From Pseudeuparius sepicola (Eukaryota > Arthropoda > Insecta > Coleoptera > Anthribidae): DNA of 64,000 nucleotides. Location: contig OY987298.1 in the NCBI GenBank assembly GCA_963920635.1, positions 63,881,949-63,945,948 of the forward strand. Reading direction: 5' to 3'. The position numbers were made by a program, and so were the translations under genes. This document shows, piece after piece, positions 1-11,223 of this stretch. Numbering within the stretch: the stretch's first letter is position 1; each line of letters begins with the position of its first letter. Below the pieces are notes generated by a model that saw only the letters and a program-made list of their open reading frames with translations, was not told the origin of the DNA and did no database searches.

Positions 1-136
1 GAAACATGATAAAAAATGCAGCGCAACATGTTAAGTAAGAAACGCCTGGAGATGTGCTTAGCGAATGATGGAGGACACGTTGAAAATTTGTTGTAAATAT
101 GTTACTTATTTCATTTATTAAATTGTTAAATATATA

Positions 137-903
137 CACTGTGTCCGTAAAGTAACGCATAAAATCATTACTTCTGAAAAAACATGGTTAAAAAATCCTG
201 GATTTAGTTTTAAAAAATGACATTTTGTGACGTTTCACTCAAATCTGTGAGGTGATCGTTGTTCCGGATATGACGTCATCGGCAATTTTTTCAAATGGCA
301 ACCCCCCTTCTATGAGTCATTAGAAAGAACGTCACAGCCTACATTGAAATTATAAAAAAAATTGTTATATTACAAAAATATGTTTGAAGTTTGAAAAATT
401 TACAAATTTATTCATTTCAAGTGGATAAAATTTGATAGTTTAGTTTGAATTGCAATACTGAAGTAAATGTTCGAAGTGGAGACCATCTTGTGCCTGACAG
501 TATGCTAAGCGGTGAACAAATTCTTGTTGGACTTTGCTTATAATTTCTGGAGAAATATTGGTGCATTCTGTTCGAATTCTTCAATATGTTCCGGTTTGCT
601 TTTGTATACACAATATTTTTGAGGTTTGAATATTTAATAATTGAAATAAATTTGTAATTTGTCAAAATCTTTCAATTACAATTTCAATGTAGGCTGTGAC
701 GGCCTTTCTAATTACGTCATAAAAGGAGGGGGTTGTCATTTGAAAAAATTGCCGATGACGTCATATCCGGAACAACGATGACCTTACAGATTTGGATGAT
801 ATGTCACAAAATGTCATTTTGGAAACAAAATCGATGTGTCCGAGGATTTTTTCTAACCATGTATTTTCAGAAATAATGATTTTATGCGTTACTTTATATA
901 CTG
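137..903. mobile_element. mariner-like deletion derivative with long TIRs
   Basis: Long inverted arms of roughly 220 bp face each other (about 137-350 and 690-903). They share the GTAAAGTAACGCATAAAATC block near the ends and a TGACGTCAT-containing block further in. The ends abut TA on both sides (135-136 and 904-905), as expected for Tc1/mariner insertion. The arms have diverged visibly, so the copy is old. The middle keeps a piece of transposase on the minus strand, which makes this an internal-deletion derivative and not an unrelated MITE. The left terminus is CACTGTGTCCG and the right one CAGTATATAAAG, so the extreme ends do not match perfectly. Confidence 0.75.
440..590 (-). pseudogene. 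C-terminal remnant of mariner-like transposase
   Basis: On the minus strand a frame reads ...SPEIISKVQQEFVHRLAYC... and then FEHLL about eight residues before a TAA at 440-442. This pattern (a helix, an R-x-x-x-C stretch and a final FEHL) is the usual C-terminus of the long mariner-like transposases common in insects. The catalytic domain is absent, and a TGA interrupts the frame just upstream. It lies between the two inverted arms of the host element. The identification rests on motif recognition alone. Confidence 0.6.
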
Positions 904-905
904 TA

Positions 906-2800
906 TTACTGTATACCTATATCCTATAATAAATAGTTGTTAGTATATTATATTGTTTGCTTTACGTCAATATATGGAAAACAAATGACAGTCGCTCGTG
1001 CTCGTCGCCCACTTCATGGGAGAGTCAAGTCAATTAATTTCTTTAATTTTCTGTATATTGTTGCCTGTAAATTGTAAACGAAAAAAAAACCCAACAAAAC
1101 GTTCAAGACAAAAGTTACTTAGAAAGAATAGGGCTACCTAAATATCGAATAAAAAAGGTATGTCCGTTACAAAAAAAATATACCGGGCGTCGCGACGCCG
1201 AGCGTCGTTTGTCAAAAATTTTAAATTTAGTTGCGATCTAATCTTTATTTGGGCCCCTTTAACGCCACGGACGCAGATTTTTTTTTCGCTTTTCGTTTGC
1301 CCATAATTGGCCTGGGACGCCTAGTTTGAATGACCCTGTACATACTTTTATGGCTGCGATAACATCGAAAAATAAAACGAAAAGTTTATATCAAGGTTGG
1401 GTCAAAATAATCTCATATACGAAGTTCCAAAATTTAAATAACTTTTGAACGAATCGAAAGATTTGCAGGAAATTTGGTATATAATATATTGGGGCGAGAA
1501 ATTCAAATATTGGCATGTCATTGATATGATTTTATATGGGGGCATCACCTGCTACATTTAATACGTCATAACTTTTTTGGGTGTAAATAGTTGCATTCAT
1601 TTTCTGACGTACCTAAATATGTTTTTCTCTGAAATTTTTATATTTATTTATTTATATTATTTATTTATTTATACAATATCCAACAGTTCGGGGACCAATT
1701 ATATAGGATGTGAAAACCGCTATACAGAAATAGGAAAATACAATAGATATTCACAATAAGTGTATCTCTTAAACAAACTAATAAAATATAGCGACATTAT
1801 TTACGTTAGTTGTTTGTCTAACTTCTATGAGGCATATTAGCCTCAATCGTAATATTTTGGCCCAAAATATATGCGGCGGCACTCTGCACTATGTGCCATT
1901 ACTAATGACTCACCCTATATATAATTTTGTACTTTCAGCGTAATTTATTAGTAAATATAGCGACATTATTTACGTATACAAAAGTTCACAAACGAAATTT
2001 TTCGAAGAAGCAAGTTTACCTGCCCACTCGCTGAGAGGCGACATATATGAGGTATTACGTAGTTTTACCTCAAGAACGGTATACGTTCTTGATTTTACTT
2101 GAGAAAGTGCGGTGTGTCGTTATTTATCGTATATCTAACTTGGCAGTTTGGCAACATGACAGACTAAACACAAATATCATGTGAACGAGAAACAAATATT
2201 ACAGGGATAACTTTATTTTTGTGATTATTGCATTCAAACTTACGATGTGTGATCTAACACCGCACTTTACATTTTTTTAGAGAATTCCAGTCTAACCTCA
2301 TTCACGTGTCACGTGTCCGCCATTAAACCTGATGCAATGTTGCCAAGTGTAAGAAGATTTAGCGCGCAGTTTTCGTGTCGTATTTGCCCTAATACGTTAA
2401 CATAATACCATCTATGTGATTTTACTTAAGTTCCTAATATGCCATTCCTGAACACAGTAACATTTCTATATCAAAGCTCGCATTAATAATTCAGAGTAGG
2501 TTTTGACTAAGACAAACAAGAGAAAAACGCTTTTAATTGAATTGCTTCTTATTTTTTAATATACCATTTTTCAATATTTTATTAGTTATGTCAACATAAT
2601 ATGTACAAAAAATTCGCCAATAGTAATTAGTTAGGTATTGTGTAATGGTTGACTAAATTTAAAAAAATACAGCTAAAACCGTTTTACTGTTATTTGTCAT
2701 AGGTTTAGTTAAAACTAAAACTGAATGAATGCGAGCTTTGATAGAAATGTTCCCTACTGTTTGTTACATGAACATTTTAAAGAGCAAATATCCCAAAAAT
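906..2800. other. AT-rich DNA without recognisable gene
   Basis: No supported gene was found in this stretch. It contains short repeated phrases such as GCGACATTATTTACGTT at about 1790 and 1960, and AT-rich low-complexity tracts at 1635-1670. The sequence AAAGCTCGCATT at about 2474 has a reverse counterpart near 2730 (AATGCGAGCTTTGATAGAAATGTT). This suggests a MITE-like inverted pair from about 2460 to 2750 that I could not delimit well. Confidence 0.4.
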
Positions 2801-2804
2801 GCGG

Positions 2805-3687
2805 TTGCTTCTACTTTTAAACAAATACAAATCCATAAAATCTTAATTTTATACAAATTTTCACGAAAATCATCTAGCGATTTGTTTATTTAAACTTTGA
2901 CATCACAGCGTTAATACGAATAACTCAAAACCCTCATATACCAAAGTTGAAGAAAAAATATACAGGGACCACTCAAAGTTTTGTTGTGCAAAATTCTATA
3001 CAAAAATGTACAGGGTATTTTTCTCCGGGCCATCTCAAAATGCTGAATTTTTATGAAACTTTATAGATACTGATCAAGAGGGCTCTGGAATTGGAATTAT
3101 CAAAAAAATATTAAGAAACACAATATCAACAAACCCGCATTTTCTATGTGTTTCTTGTTGTGGCACACCCACCTTAACCCATATATGTATGGACTTACTG
3201 ACTGGCAGGCTTGTGTGTTTTTTAGACTTACTTCATTTCTAGTGTCTGGGCGGTTTTGATATAATCGATTTTTGAGATAGCACATAAAAGACACCCTGTA
3301 TATTTTGTATCGGTTCCTTACACACCGACCCTTTGAGTGGTCCTGTTGACCACTTAACTGTTTTGAGGGGATTCCGTGGAACACTTGACTTGCCAGATAC
3401 CTTTAAAAATCCTATTTTGCTCAATTTTGGCGCTCTGTAGAATATGGAACTCGCTGTACATTTTTTGTTCAAATATGGTATGTAGGAGTTTTGGGCTGTC
3501 CTGATTAACGCTGTACTATCAGATTTTAAATAGAAGAATCGCTAAATGTTTTTTTTTGCAAATCCGGGGTATAAAAAAATCGGAGCCGGCTCTAGATTTG
3601 CACTTTGAAAGTGGTAGAAAGGTCAGAAGAAGCGGTTGTTAAAGAATTTGTGGATTTTTATATGTTTAAAAGTAGACACCCTCTATA
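2805..3687. mobile_element. degenerate MITE, same family as 22192-23062
   Basis: The left arm (from about 2811, with AAATACAAATCCATAAAATC and later TTCACGAAAATCATCTAGCG) and the right arm (about 3390-3687, ending near AAAGTAGACACCCTC next to TA) are inverted copies of one another. They match the better-preserved copy at 22192-23062 almost block for block, including the central CCATCTCAAAATGCTGAATT stretch. Many substitutions and indels show this is an old copy. No transposase fragment was recognised. Confidence 0.6.
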
Positions 3688-4080
3688 TAGAGACATCTAA
3701 AAAGTACACCTTTTTCGCATAAAAACTTCAGAGAAAAACATATTTACATAAGAAAAAATAATGCAACTAAACACTAATAAATTATTTTAAATCACCTGAA
3801 ACGCCCCCTATAAAATCCTATAAAAGCCATGCCAATATTATTTGAATTCCTTACCAAATTTACAAAGTTTACTTTTCGTTCCCTGCGCCTTGCCGTACGC
3901 AATAGGGCCAAAAGCGGTATATTATGTTATAGAGATATGTGGTGTCCAACCCAAAGATCACACTCAAACTCCTGGTACGAATTGATCTAATTTGGTTCCT
4001 TAAACAATATAGAGAAAAATTACCCTAATAAAAGTTTATTAGAGACGGTGTTGGCCGCTTTAGGTCTGAGCTAAAAAATG

Positions 4081-4145
4081 CACTCCAGTCGGGATTCTAA
4101 CCCGGTACTCTGACTGACGGGACTGTCGACTAGCTAGCCATCTTT
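4081..4145 (-). repeat. tRNA-derived SINE head (possible Pol III promoter)
   Basis: Read on the minus strand, an A-box-like TAGCTAGTCGA is followed after about 30 bases by GGTTAGAATCC, one mismatch from the B-box consensus GGTTCGANTCC. This spacing is typical of tRNA genes and tRNA-derived SINEs. The segment does not fold into a convincing complete tRNA and has no clean acceptor stem, so a SINE head is more likely than a tRNA gene. The downstream body towards 3960 is not recognised. Confidence 0.45.
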
Positions 4146-4328
4146 GTTGTGCTATTGCAGCTTCTCTTTTCTAAATTTGTAAAATTGGCAATTATTTCCT
4201 ATACCTACAATTTATTACATAAAAAAATTGAGCTGAAATAATGTGGCAATATGTGGGTCGTAACATATTCGCGTCTTTGAGTTGAATAGCATATCGCTTT
4301 TTCTGCTGATCCACGCAACGATCGAACT

Positions 4329-4700
4329 ATATTCTGCCTCATCTAAATCGGGCCCCGAGAAAGCGCATCGCCTCATCTAAATCGGGCCCCGAGAAAGCGC
4401 ATCTGGCCGCCGGGCGACTGCCGCCGATCCGGAGGATTTGCCTCCGCCGACGGCACCGGGAAGGGATGCTGCCGATCCTCCGGGGACCCGGGATGCGCGG
4501 TTTGATTGATGGAACCATGCGGTGTCGTAATTGTTTTCTAATTATTCTCCTACGAGGTGGAGGCGGCAGAAGCGGCTAATGGAGACCGACGCGACGTAAG
4601 TTGATTATTGTTGTTGCACCGGACCTGAAATTTTTCTGGTGTTTTCCGTGATGGACGGGACGTGAGGGGCGATCAGATATGGCAGAGGAATGGGAGCGTT
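4329..4700. repeat. CpG-rich block, copy A
   Basis: This GC- and CpG-rich block stands out from its AT-rich surroundings. It is homologous over its length to 8602-8920 in the same orientation. Shared landmarks in order are ATTCTGC, GATTTGCCTCCGCC or similar, GCGGTTTGATTGATGG, TAATTGTTTTCTAATTATT, GCTAATGGAGACCGACG, then a GTAAG splice-donor-like step. It could be a duplicated promoter with a non-coding first exon or a GC-rich transposon fragment. No open frame is convincing. Confidence 0.6.
4338..4405. repeat. perfect 34-bp tandem duplication
   Basis: A 34-bp unit containing AAATCGGGCCCCGAGAAAGC occurs twice head to tail without a mismatch. It sits at the start of a CpG-rich block. The homologous block at 8602 has no such duplication, so it arose after the two blocks separated. 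Confidence 0.85.
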
Positions 4701-4761
4701 GTATACTTTATGGTAATAACCACATACTTACCATGTACTTCGTAATACATCCGTTAGCCAA

Positions 4762-5700
4762 TTTTCTTTGACAAGTTCAAACATAGGTACCTACCTAGTT
4801 TTATTATTAAGAATCATATACTCTAATATTTAAATTACTATAGCAAAGAAAATTTGGGGAAAAGTAAATTATTTTCAGAGGTGATAGTAATGACTCAATT
4901 AACCGGAGTAACTACATATGGTTAGCTATCACCAGTGACTATAGAAACATTTCTATAGTCACTGCTATCAGTACAAAAATTTTTATGGTAGATAAAGAAA
5001 AATTAGACTTGCCAAAATAAATTAGCGCAGCGTTGCCACGTCCATCAATTAATTTATCCGAGGATTCACCAAAAAATTTCGATTTTCTGTTGGAAACGAT
5101 TACTTTCTACGAAACATGTAGAATGCCTATGAAACACCTACCTACCTTACTGACATTTCGAGGATTGAATATTGCACCATTTTCTTTGACAAGTTCAAAC
5201 GTAGGTACCTACCTAGTTTTATTATTAAGAATCATATACTCTAATATTTACATTACTATAGCAAAGAAAATCTGGGGAAAAGTAAATTATTTTCAGAGGT
5301 GATAGTAATGACTCAATTAACCATGGTTAGCTATCACTTAGTACAAAAAATTATATGGTAGATAAAGAAAAATTAGACCTGCCAAAATAAATTTTCAAAA
5401 ATTTTCTAACATTTGTCTTAAGCCTAATTTTTTTTTCAAATTGTATAAAACCCCTCAAAAAACGCCGCCTAGGGACGCCCGCGTGACGTATCTTAAAATT
5501 TCGCGTATCTCAATGGTGTAGTGACAGGTAGTGAAATAGCGCAGCGTTGCCATGTCATTTATCCGAGGATTCACCACAAAATTTCGATTTTCTGTTGGAA
5601 ACGATTACTTTCTAAGAAACATGTAGAATGCCTATGAAACACCTACCTACCTTACTGACATTTCGAAGATTGAATATTGCACCATTTTCCGTTTTCTTGC
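4762..5700. repeat. imperfect tandem duplication of about 0.45 kb
   Basis: Two direct copies lie next to each other, roughly 4762-5175 and 5176-5690. Each contains TTCTTTGACAAGTTCAAAC, AAGAATCATATACTCTAATA, GGTGATAGTAATGACTCAAT, ATGGTAGATAAAGAAAAATT and the TATCCGAGGATTCACCA block. The second copy has extra sequence (about 5390-5530) between its halves. A short perfect hairpin at 4933-4965 (AGTGACTATAGAAA facing its complement) exists only in the first copy. No coding potential is evident. The 89-codon frame inside it is a chance frame. Confidence 0.75.
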
Positions 5701-5989
5701 TTTTTTAAGTCACCCAACACTACACAACATTCATCACATTTTCTGAATCTGTTGGGGACCTCTCGTTTCCCTCCGCCATTCCTTTTGTTTGAAGCGAGGT
5801 ACTCAGCCTGACGACCACGGAGGAGGATCCCCTCTGCCAGGAAAACCCCTAAGGGTAACCAAAAAACACAACTGAACTAGCACACATTGCACGTGCAAAG
5901 CACTACAGTAGATGTTCAAAGAGGCCGCCGTTAACCTCGATGCACAAGTTCACTAGGTTAATTAAATTAAAATTTTTTGCATTTTTTAC

Positions 5990-6520
5990 TTCAGGATCTT
6001 CTCTTCTACTTATTCTGGGCCAGGCCAAATAAGTGGGCCAATCTGCTGGCAGTATACCGTATACCTGGTACTGCATCTAAAACCATTTAATCCATTTACT
6101 AACAAATAAGAACTATCAAATAAAAACATTACTTTGACCAAGCGATGGTGCTTCGCAACTTAGCCGTTTAAGTTTGCCTGGTCGATTCCACAAAGTACAT
6201 AATATATTAGGGTACTTCTTTTTTCATCAGTATCCTCACCCTCAGTGGGAAAATGTTGGTCGCACGCCTAAAAATATGTTTCATTATTTCACATACCTAC
6301 TTTCAAAATTAAATTAATTTTAGCCCTTCTAATCTGTAATGTTGCGATCCTAGTGCACTAGTAAAAAGCCTGGCGTTTAATTAATTGCAAAATAGCTTTA
6401 AAACACAACAAAATACACAAATACAGGAAAATATCGCCGAAAATTCAGAGGGACGCAGGGAAACGTCGAGTAAACATCGGCCGAAATACGATGATTCACC
6501 CGCGCGTTATCTGATGGCCT
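5990..6520 (+). repeat. dispersed repeat family X, copy A
   Basis: This segment is homologous to 34970-35420 (inverted) and 36765-37230 (same orientation). Shared landmarks are AATCTGCTGGCAGTATACCG, GTACTGCATCTAAAA, CTTTGACCAAGCGA, TATCCTCACCCTCA, and TTAATTGCAAAATAGCTTTA followed by AAAATATCGCCGAAAATTCA. It begins after a TTTTTACTTCAG stretch that looks like a splice acceptor. No protein is encoded that I recognise. It is probably a non-autonomous element or a fragment of one. Confidence 0.65.
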
Positions 6521-7110
6521 TGTCTTGCGGGCAACCAGACCAGCGCAACAACTAGTGTGAAGTGTGACGCAGGCGTAGAGATGCGACGTCGAACTAAACT
6601 ATGCATCGATTCGATACACATCGACGTTCAGTCTTTGTATTGCAAAGCACTCAGTCCAATAACGCCGGCGTTAAGAAATCACAGAATTATTTTTGTTTAA
6701 TGTAGATAGTTGAGTTTTCTTATGAAAATTATTTTTTGAAGACGCAATCAACTAATCTAATATTGACATCGATATCGATGATTATTACGCACCACTCCAA
6801 CCTCTACTGTTTTGTGCTTTTTGGGCCCAGTGAAATGTCAGTAACCTACGATAGTGCGGTATGTCGAATGAATTTGGTTCTACCGGTCCCGAAATCGTGG
6901 TTTCGCGAGAAGTGTATTGTACTTGATGCTGCTATGTGAAAATGCAAAAACAAAAAACGCGTAGGGATTCAGGATTACCTACCTAGCCTCGGGACCGAGC
7001 TCGAGACGAGCCTCGGGACTCGGGATTCATATCCTGTTTTCTGTTTTCAAATTTCAAACTAAGGTAAGGTGAATCCAGGCGAACCTCGGGTAAATCTAGC
7101 AGCGCTGTGG

Positions 7111-7761
7111 CTGTACAGACTGAGTCATTTTCGATGGTTTTATGGGGTATCTCCGTTATTTGTATAGATAGAAAAAAACAAGGTAGGTGTTCATGAGTTA
7201 ATTTTTTTGAGATATTTACGATCCTCAAAACAGATCTCTGATATCTCCATTACTTTAGGAGATACAGGGCGTTTTTGAAATTTTTGCAATTATCATAGCT
7301 CATTTGTTTTTAAACCTATATATATTTCGTTGAAAGCGCTTTATACGCACTTTTTTACGTAGAATCCATTGGAGTAAACAGTTTTTCTATAAAATAGTTA
7401 TTTATGGACCAAGGCACTGAAGTTGAATTATTAAGTTCAACTTCAGTGCCTTGGTAGGTAAAATAACTATTTTTTAGAAAAACTGTTTACTCCAATGGAT
7501 TCTACGTAAAAAAGTGCGTATAAATCGTTTTCAACGAAATATATAGGTTTAAAAACAAATGAGCTATAATAATTGTAAAAAATAGCAAAAATTTAAAAAA
7601 CGCCCTGTATCTCCTAAAGTATTGGAGATATCAGAGATCTGTTTTGAGCATCGTAAATATCTCAAAAAAATTAACTCATGAACACCTACCTTGTTTTTTT
7701 CTATCTATACAAATAACGCAGATACCCCATAAAACCATCGAAAATGGCTCAGTCTGTACAG
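7111..7761. mobile_element. snapback MITE, near-perfect 650-bp palindrome
   Basis: The whole element is one inverted repeat centred near 7437. It starts CTGTACAGACTGAG and ends with the reverse complement. At the centre, GAAGTTGAA and its complement are separated by about seven bases. Arms of about 323 bp differ at only a few sites, so RNA from here would fold into a long hairpin. It encodes nothing recognisable. I could not identify a clear target duplication outside the CTGTACAG ends, so the superfamily is undecided. Confidence 0.8.
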
Positions 7762-8214
7762 ATTCAAATCGATTGTTATTTGTGTATTTTTGATTTGTTT
7801 GAGTAAAAAGGTATTTTCATCCTTTCTAAAACAACGACAACACCGCGAAAAATCACTTCCAGCTGACAGTAATACTCCGGAGCCATATTGGATGATGTAA
7901 TTACTTATAGGCCGAGATTTACAGCGAAAATTGGGGTTGTTACCCTTTTTTTAACAATCGTAAAAAAATCTAAAAATATTTTTTTATGTTTTCTTAAGCC
8001 ACCCTTCGCACGGGTTAAATTTTTTTGTACTAAGTGATAGTTAACCACGTATATTTGTGTATCATCTCTCGCGGATAGCAAATCTTCATAACCCAATGAC
8101 AACAAGGATGTAATATTAGTGAGTGTAAATGTATTTAAAAGAAAGAGTGATAATGGGCATCAGCACTCAAAGCTAACAAAAAAAAACTAGTAACCGCTTA
8201 CAACTTTTTCATGC

Positions 8215-8375
8215 AGGTCACTTTAGCAGCCTCCGTGGCTATGTTAGCACAAGCCCCAAATCCAGGGGATGTGTTCACTGAAGCTGAAAATGTCCTGTTG
8301 GCTCCTGCCTGGACTTTAGTTTGGTTGCTTCCCAAATCATATCTTTTTGATTTGTTTAATGTTACAACGTACTAA
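8215..8375 (+). other. possible coding exon or exon relic
   Basis: A pyrimidine-rich tract ending CATGCAG (8209-8215) is followed by an open frame that starts VTLAASVAMLAQAPNPGDVF and continues about 30 more codons to a stop near 8374. The composition is less AT-rich than the flanks and reads like protein. No donor site was fixed and no family is recognised. It may be an internal host exon, a retroposed fragment or chance. Confidence 0.25.
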
Positions 8376-8601
8376 TGATTGCCAAATATCATGAAACACG
8401 CGCATGCGGTTACTAGTTTTTTTTTGTTAACTAAAATCATTTTGAAAATTATTTGCAACGTTCCACAATTTCGGAAACGGTTTCTTCTTCCTGTCCATTT
8501 CGGACGAGCGAATATACAAATTGGGCTCGTAAAATATGTCAGTGCCGTCAGTGAAACCAGAAAGTTTCGATTTCCCCTTATCCCCACGCAAGTACCTAAC
8601 G

Positions 8602-8920
8602 ATATTCTGCGTCATTCCGGGAGGCCCGGGAGGCGCAGATGGTCGTCGCGAACGCCGCCGCCCCCGGCGGATTTAGCCTCCGCCGGCGGCGGTCCCCGGG
8701 GACCCGGGGCGTGCGGTTTGATTGATGGACCGCGCGCCCGGCGCCGTAATTGTTTTCTAATTATTTTCGTCGGACGCGGAGGCGGAGGCGGCAAGAGAAG
8801 CTAATGGAGACCGACGTAAGTTAATTATTGTTGCATCGGGCCTGATGTTTTTCTGATGTTTCCCGTGATTGTAAGACGCGTGCGGGGCGATAGAGTGGGG
8901 GAGAGAAATGGCGAGGTTGG
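8602..8920. repeat. CpG-rich block, copy B
   Basis: Second copy of the block at 4329-4700, more GC-rich (runs such as GCCGCCGCCCCCGGCGG). It keeps GCGGTTTGATTGATGG, TAATTGTTTTCTAATTATT and GAAGCTAATGGAGACCGAC followed by GTAAGT, a consensus splice donor. The 141-codon and 60-codon frames across it are GC-driven chance frames. The TGATTGATGG and TAATTG cores resemble homeodomain sites, which is suggestive only. Confidence 0.55.
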
Positions 8921-10819
8921 GGGTTATAGGATCGATGGGTATGGGTAGTAGTTGCGGTGCAAAAACACCTAAATTATCTCGTAATTTTATATTTGAGAAA
9001 AGGAATAGGAATACATTATAGTTACGTTGGTGCTGTAAGCGATGTGGTTAATATTGTTTGTAGAGCTTTTGGTTTATTGAAAATCTAAGTAAAAAGGAAA
9101 ATGCGAAAAAAAATTTCGAATCTTACAACGTGAGGCAAATCAACAAAGATAGAAAGGAGGACTCCTCTTACGTTACGCCTCGTCTAGTTTCTACATTTCT
9201 AATTTTTTAGCTCCTTCGTAGCTGTATGGACCAACAATAGGTATATAGACTTACGCTAATACAAATAACACGATTTTATTTTGCTTCTACATATAGCGGG
9301 TCGGGAAGAAGAAGACGAGGTAATTTGTTTTCATTGGCATTTCTTAAATTCATAAATACATAAATAGTTTTTTGATAGACTTGTATATCGACAATAAGAT
9401 CTACTTAAAATAATATAACACAATAACATCTATTTAAAATCATGAATCGACAAGTTGCCTTTGGTAATGTATCTATTCCTATATACATCGTTGCTGTGGA
9501 CCGTATGGCCAACGAACATCGATAGCAACGAGGATGAGAGACAAGGGGTAACGGCGGTCGGACGTTGAGTGACGGGTCGGACCATTTGGGCGTATTCGGC
9601 AAGTGAACCTCCTACGTATCCGCTGGTCATCATACTCTATTTGGACTTTGGACCTTGCTGTACGATATAGCACAGATATAGAATATCTCATGGATTGACG
9701 GTTTTATTATACGCGCTAGAGGGCTTTATTACCCAAATATACTAGATAAAATAAGTTATCTATTATTAAAGTGTATATTTGATCTAAATCTAATATTTTT
9801 TCAATAAAATTATTGAACATAGTATTTTTGCTATACCTTGACAATTGTTTTATTTTTAGTTTAAAGAGAACAAAGAGCACAAGTTGCATAAAAAATGACA
9901 ACTGTTTTCATATATTACAGGTATAACCGTACGTGTTTTTGTCTACAAATTTCCACAAATGTATTACTAAAATTCAACTGATTTCAAAAACACAGTACCG
10001 CTCTATGACAAATTAAACGTGCTTTACAAGAGGTCGGCCGTTTGTAAGATTTTAAAGTTGCGTTGCTGCTGGCTAGGGGGATGAATCTATTGTGGCGGCG
10101 ATTTTTGAAAATTTTCTCAGTGTAAAGAATACTGAGGGCAGGGACTTTTTAAATGAACACAGTGTATAAGCTTCCTTACTACACCCTAAATTCTATCGTA
10201 GCATAAAGAATATTTTTTTCTGAAATGTGAAGCACAAAAACTTTAAATGATTTATAGAAAATTACAAAATCACAGTATCATAGCTCACAGTATGCCTAGG
10301 GCCTATCGCTGCACCATATGTCTTTTCCGTTTTTTTTTTCTCAATGGGGGTGGGGGTTCAACCCCTAACCCCCCTTCGTCCCTAATTGGCAGCATCGTGG
10401 TAGAAAATCATAAGTACCTACCAACCAGCATTAGCAGGTACTTTTTTTATAAAGTATGGTAGGTACATTCATTACGCGTTTCTGTTTATTTTTCTCTATA
10501 GGCAATACCTTTTAGAACAGCTTGAACTATTATTAATTTGGTGTAGTCTGAAACTTTACTCTAGCCATTTTACCCAAATAACAACATTTATAGAATCAAA
10601 AACTTCTTCCATTGTTATCAACGCTTACAGGAGACATACGGAGACGTGAGGGAAATTAATAGACATGCGGCCACCGGTCTAGTGTATTCACCGTAAAGGC
10701 TGTCAATATTTTTAAAATTTGTCGTTTAAACTTCCGTATCTACCTAAGGATTTTAAGAGTGTCATGTTTTACACAGAATTTATAGTCTTCTTTATCTACA
10801 CCTTGCTACATTTTTACAG
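8921..10819. other. no supported gene
   Basis: This is AT-rich DNA. A more GC-balanced patch at 9430-9690 has three overlapping short frames on the minus strand, none of which resembles a known family. A G-rich tract at 10343-10376 contains GGGGGTTCAACCCC, like the one at 14370. Otherwise I see nothing that can be named. Confidence 0.4.
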
Positions 10820-10837
10820 CTATTAAAACAGTTTGAA

Positions 10838-11130
10838 ATGGACGAAAGCATGTGGGGGATGCCCGTAACTCCCAGACGCGCAATAATCACGGACGATTAT
10901 AAATCACCGGTTGGGGGCGGCCGCAGCCCGGCCGCCCCCCGCCGCCCCAATAACGCGGGCAATCACCGTAATGGCAGCGACGAGGCGCCGCTCCCCCCGC
11001 TCCCCGCTCACCCCTTCCGGGTCCCACGTGGCCGCTTCGTTTTTAGAGCGGCCACGCCGACCGTAAATCGGGGGAGGGGGCATGGGGATCGCCGAACGGG
11101 GGTCCGGAGGGAAGCAGGTGGATGCGATGC
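10838..11130 (+). CDS. possible first coding exon of a host gene (unknown product)
   Basis: A tract ending TTTTTACAG (acceptor at 10818-10819) precedes an ATG in good context (GAAATGG) and 97 open codons. A strong donor, GTGAGT, follows at 11131-11136. The encoded piece begins MDESMWGMPVTPRRAIITDD and is rich in G, P, R and A, with low-complexity proline and glycine stretches and no known domain. The GC content is far above the surroundings, so the frame could also be a by-product of a CpG island. It would need a downstream partner exon, which I did not find; the sequence just after it is transposon-derived. Confidence 0.35.
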
Positions 11131-11223
11131 GTGAGTTATCTCTATATTAAGTTCTAAATAATACAAGTAATACCTAGGTGTATATACATGGCGAGTTTTT
11201 TTCGATGCCCACTATGGGGATCT

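Noticed and set aside
4081..4145. A functional tRNA gene
   Set aside because: No seven-base acceptor stem or proper anticodon arm could be formed around the A and B boxes.
8379..8804. 141-codon plus-strand frame and its antisense frames
   Set aside because: They cross a CpG-rich block in which all frames tend to be open. The product is a proline, glycine and arginine mixture with no domain.
9405..9691. Three overlapping minus-strand frames of 65-70 codons
   Set aside because: All three registers are open over a GC-balanced patch. There is no motif, splice site pair or codon bias that singles one out.
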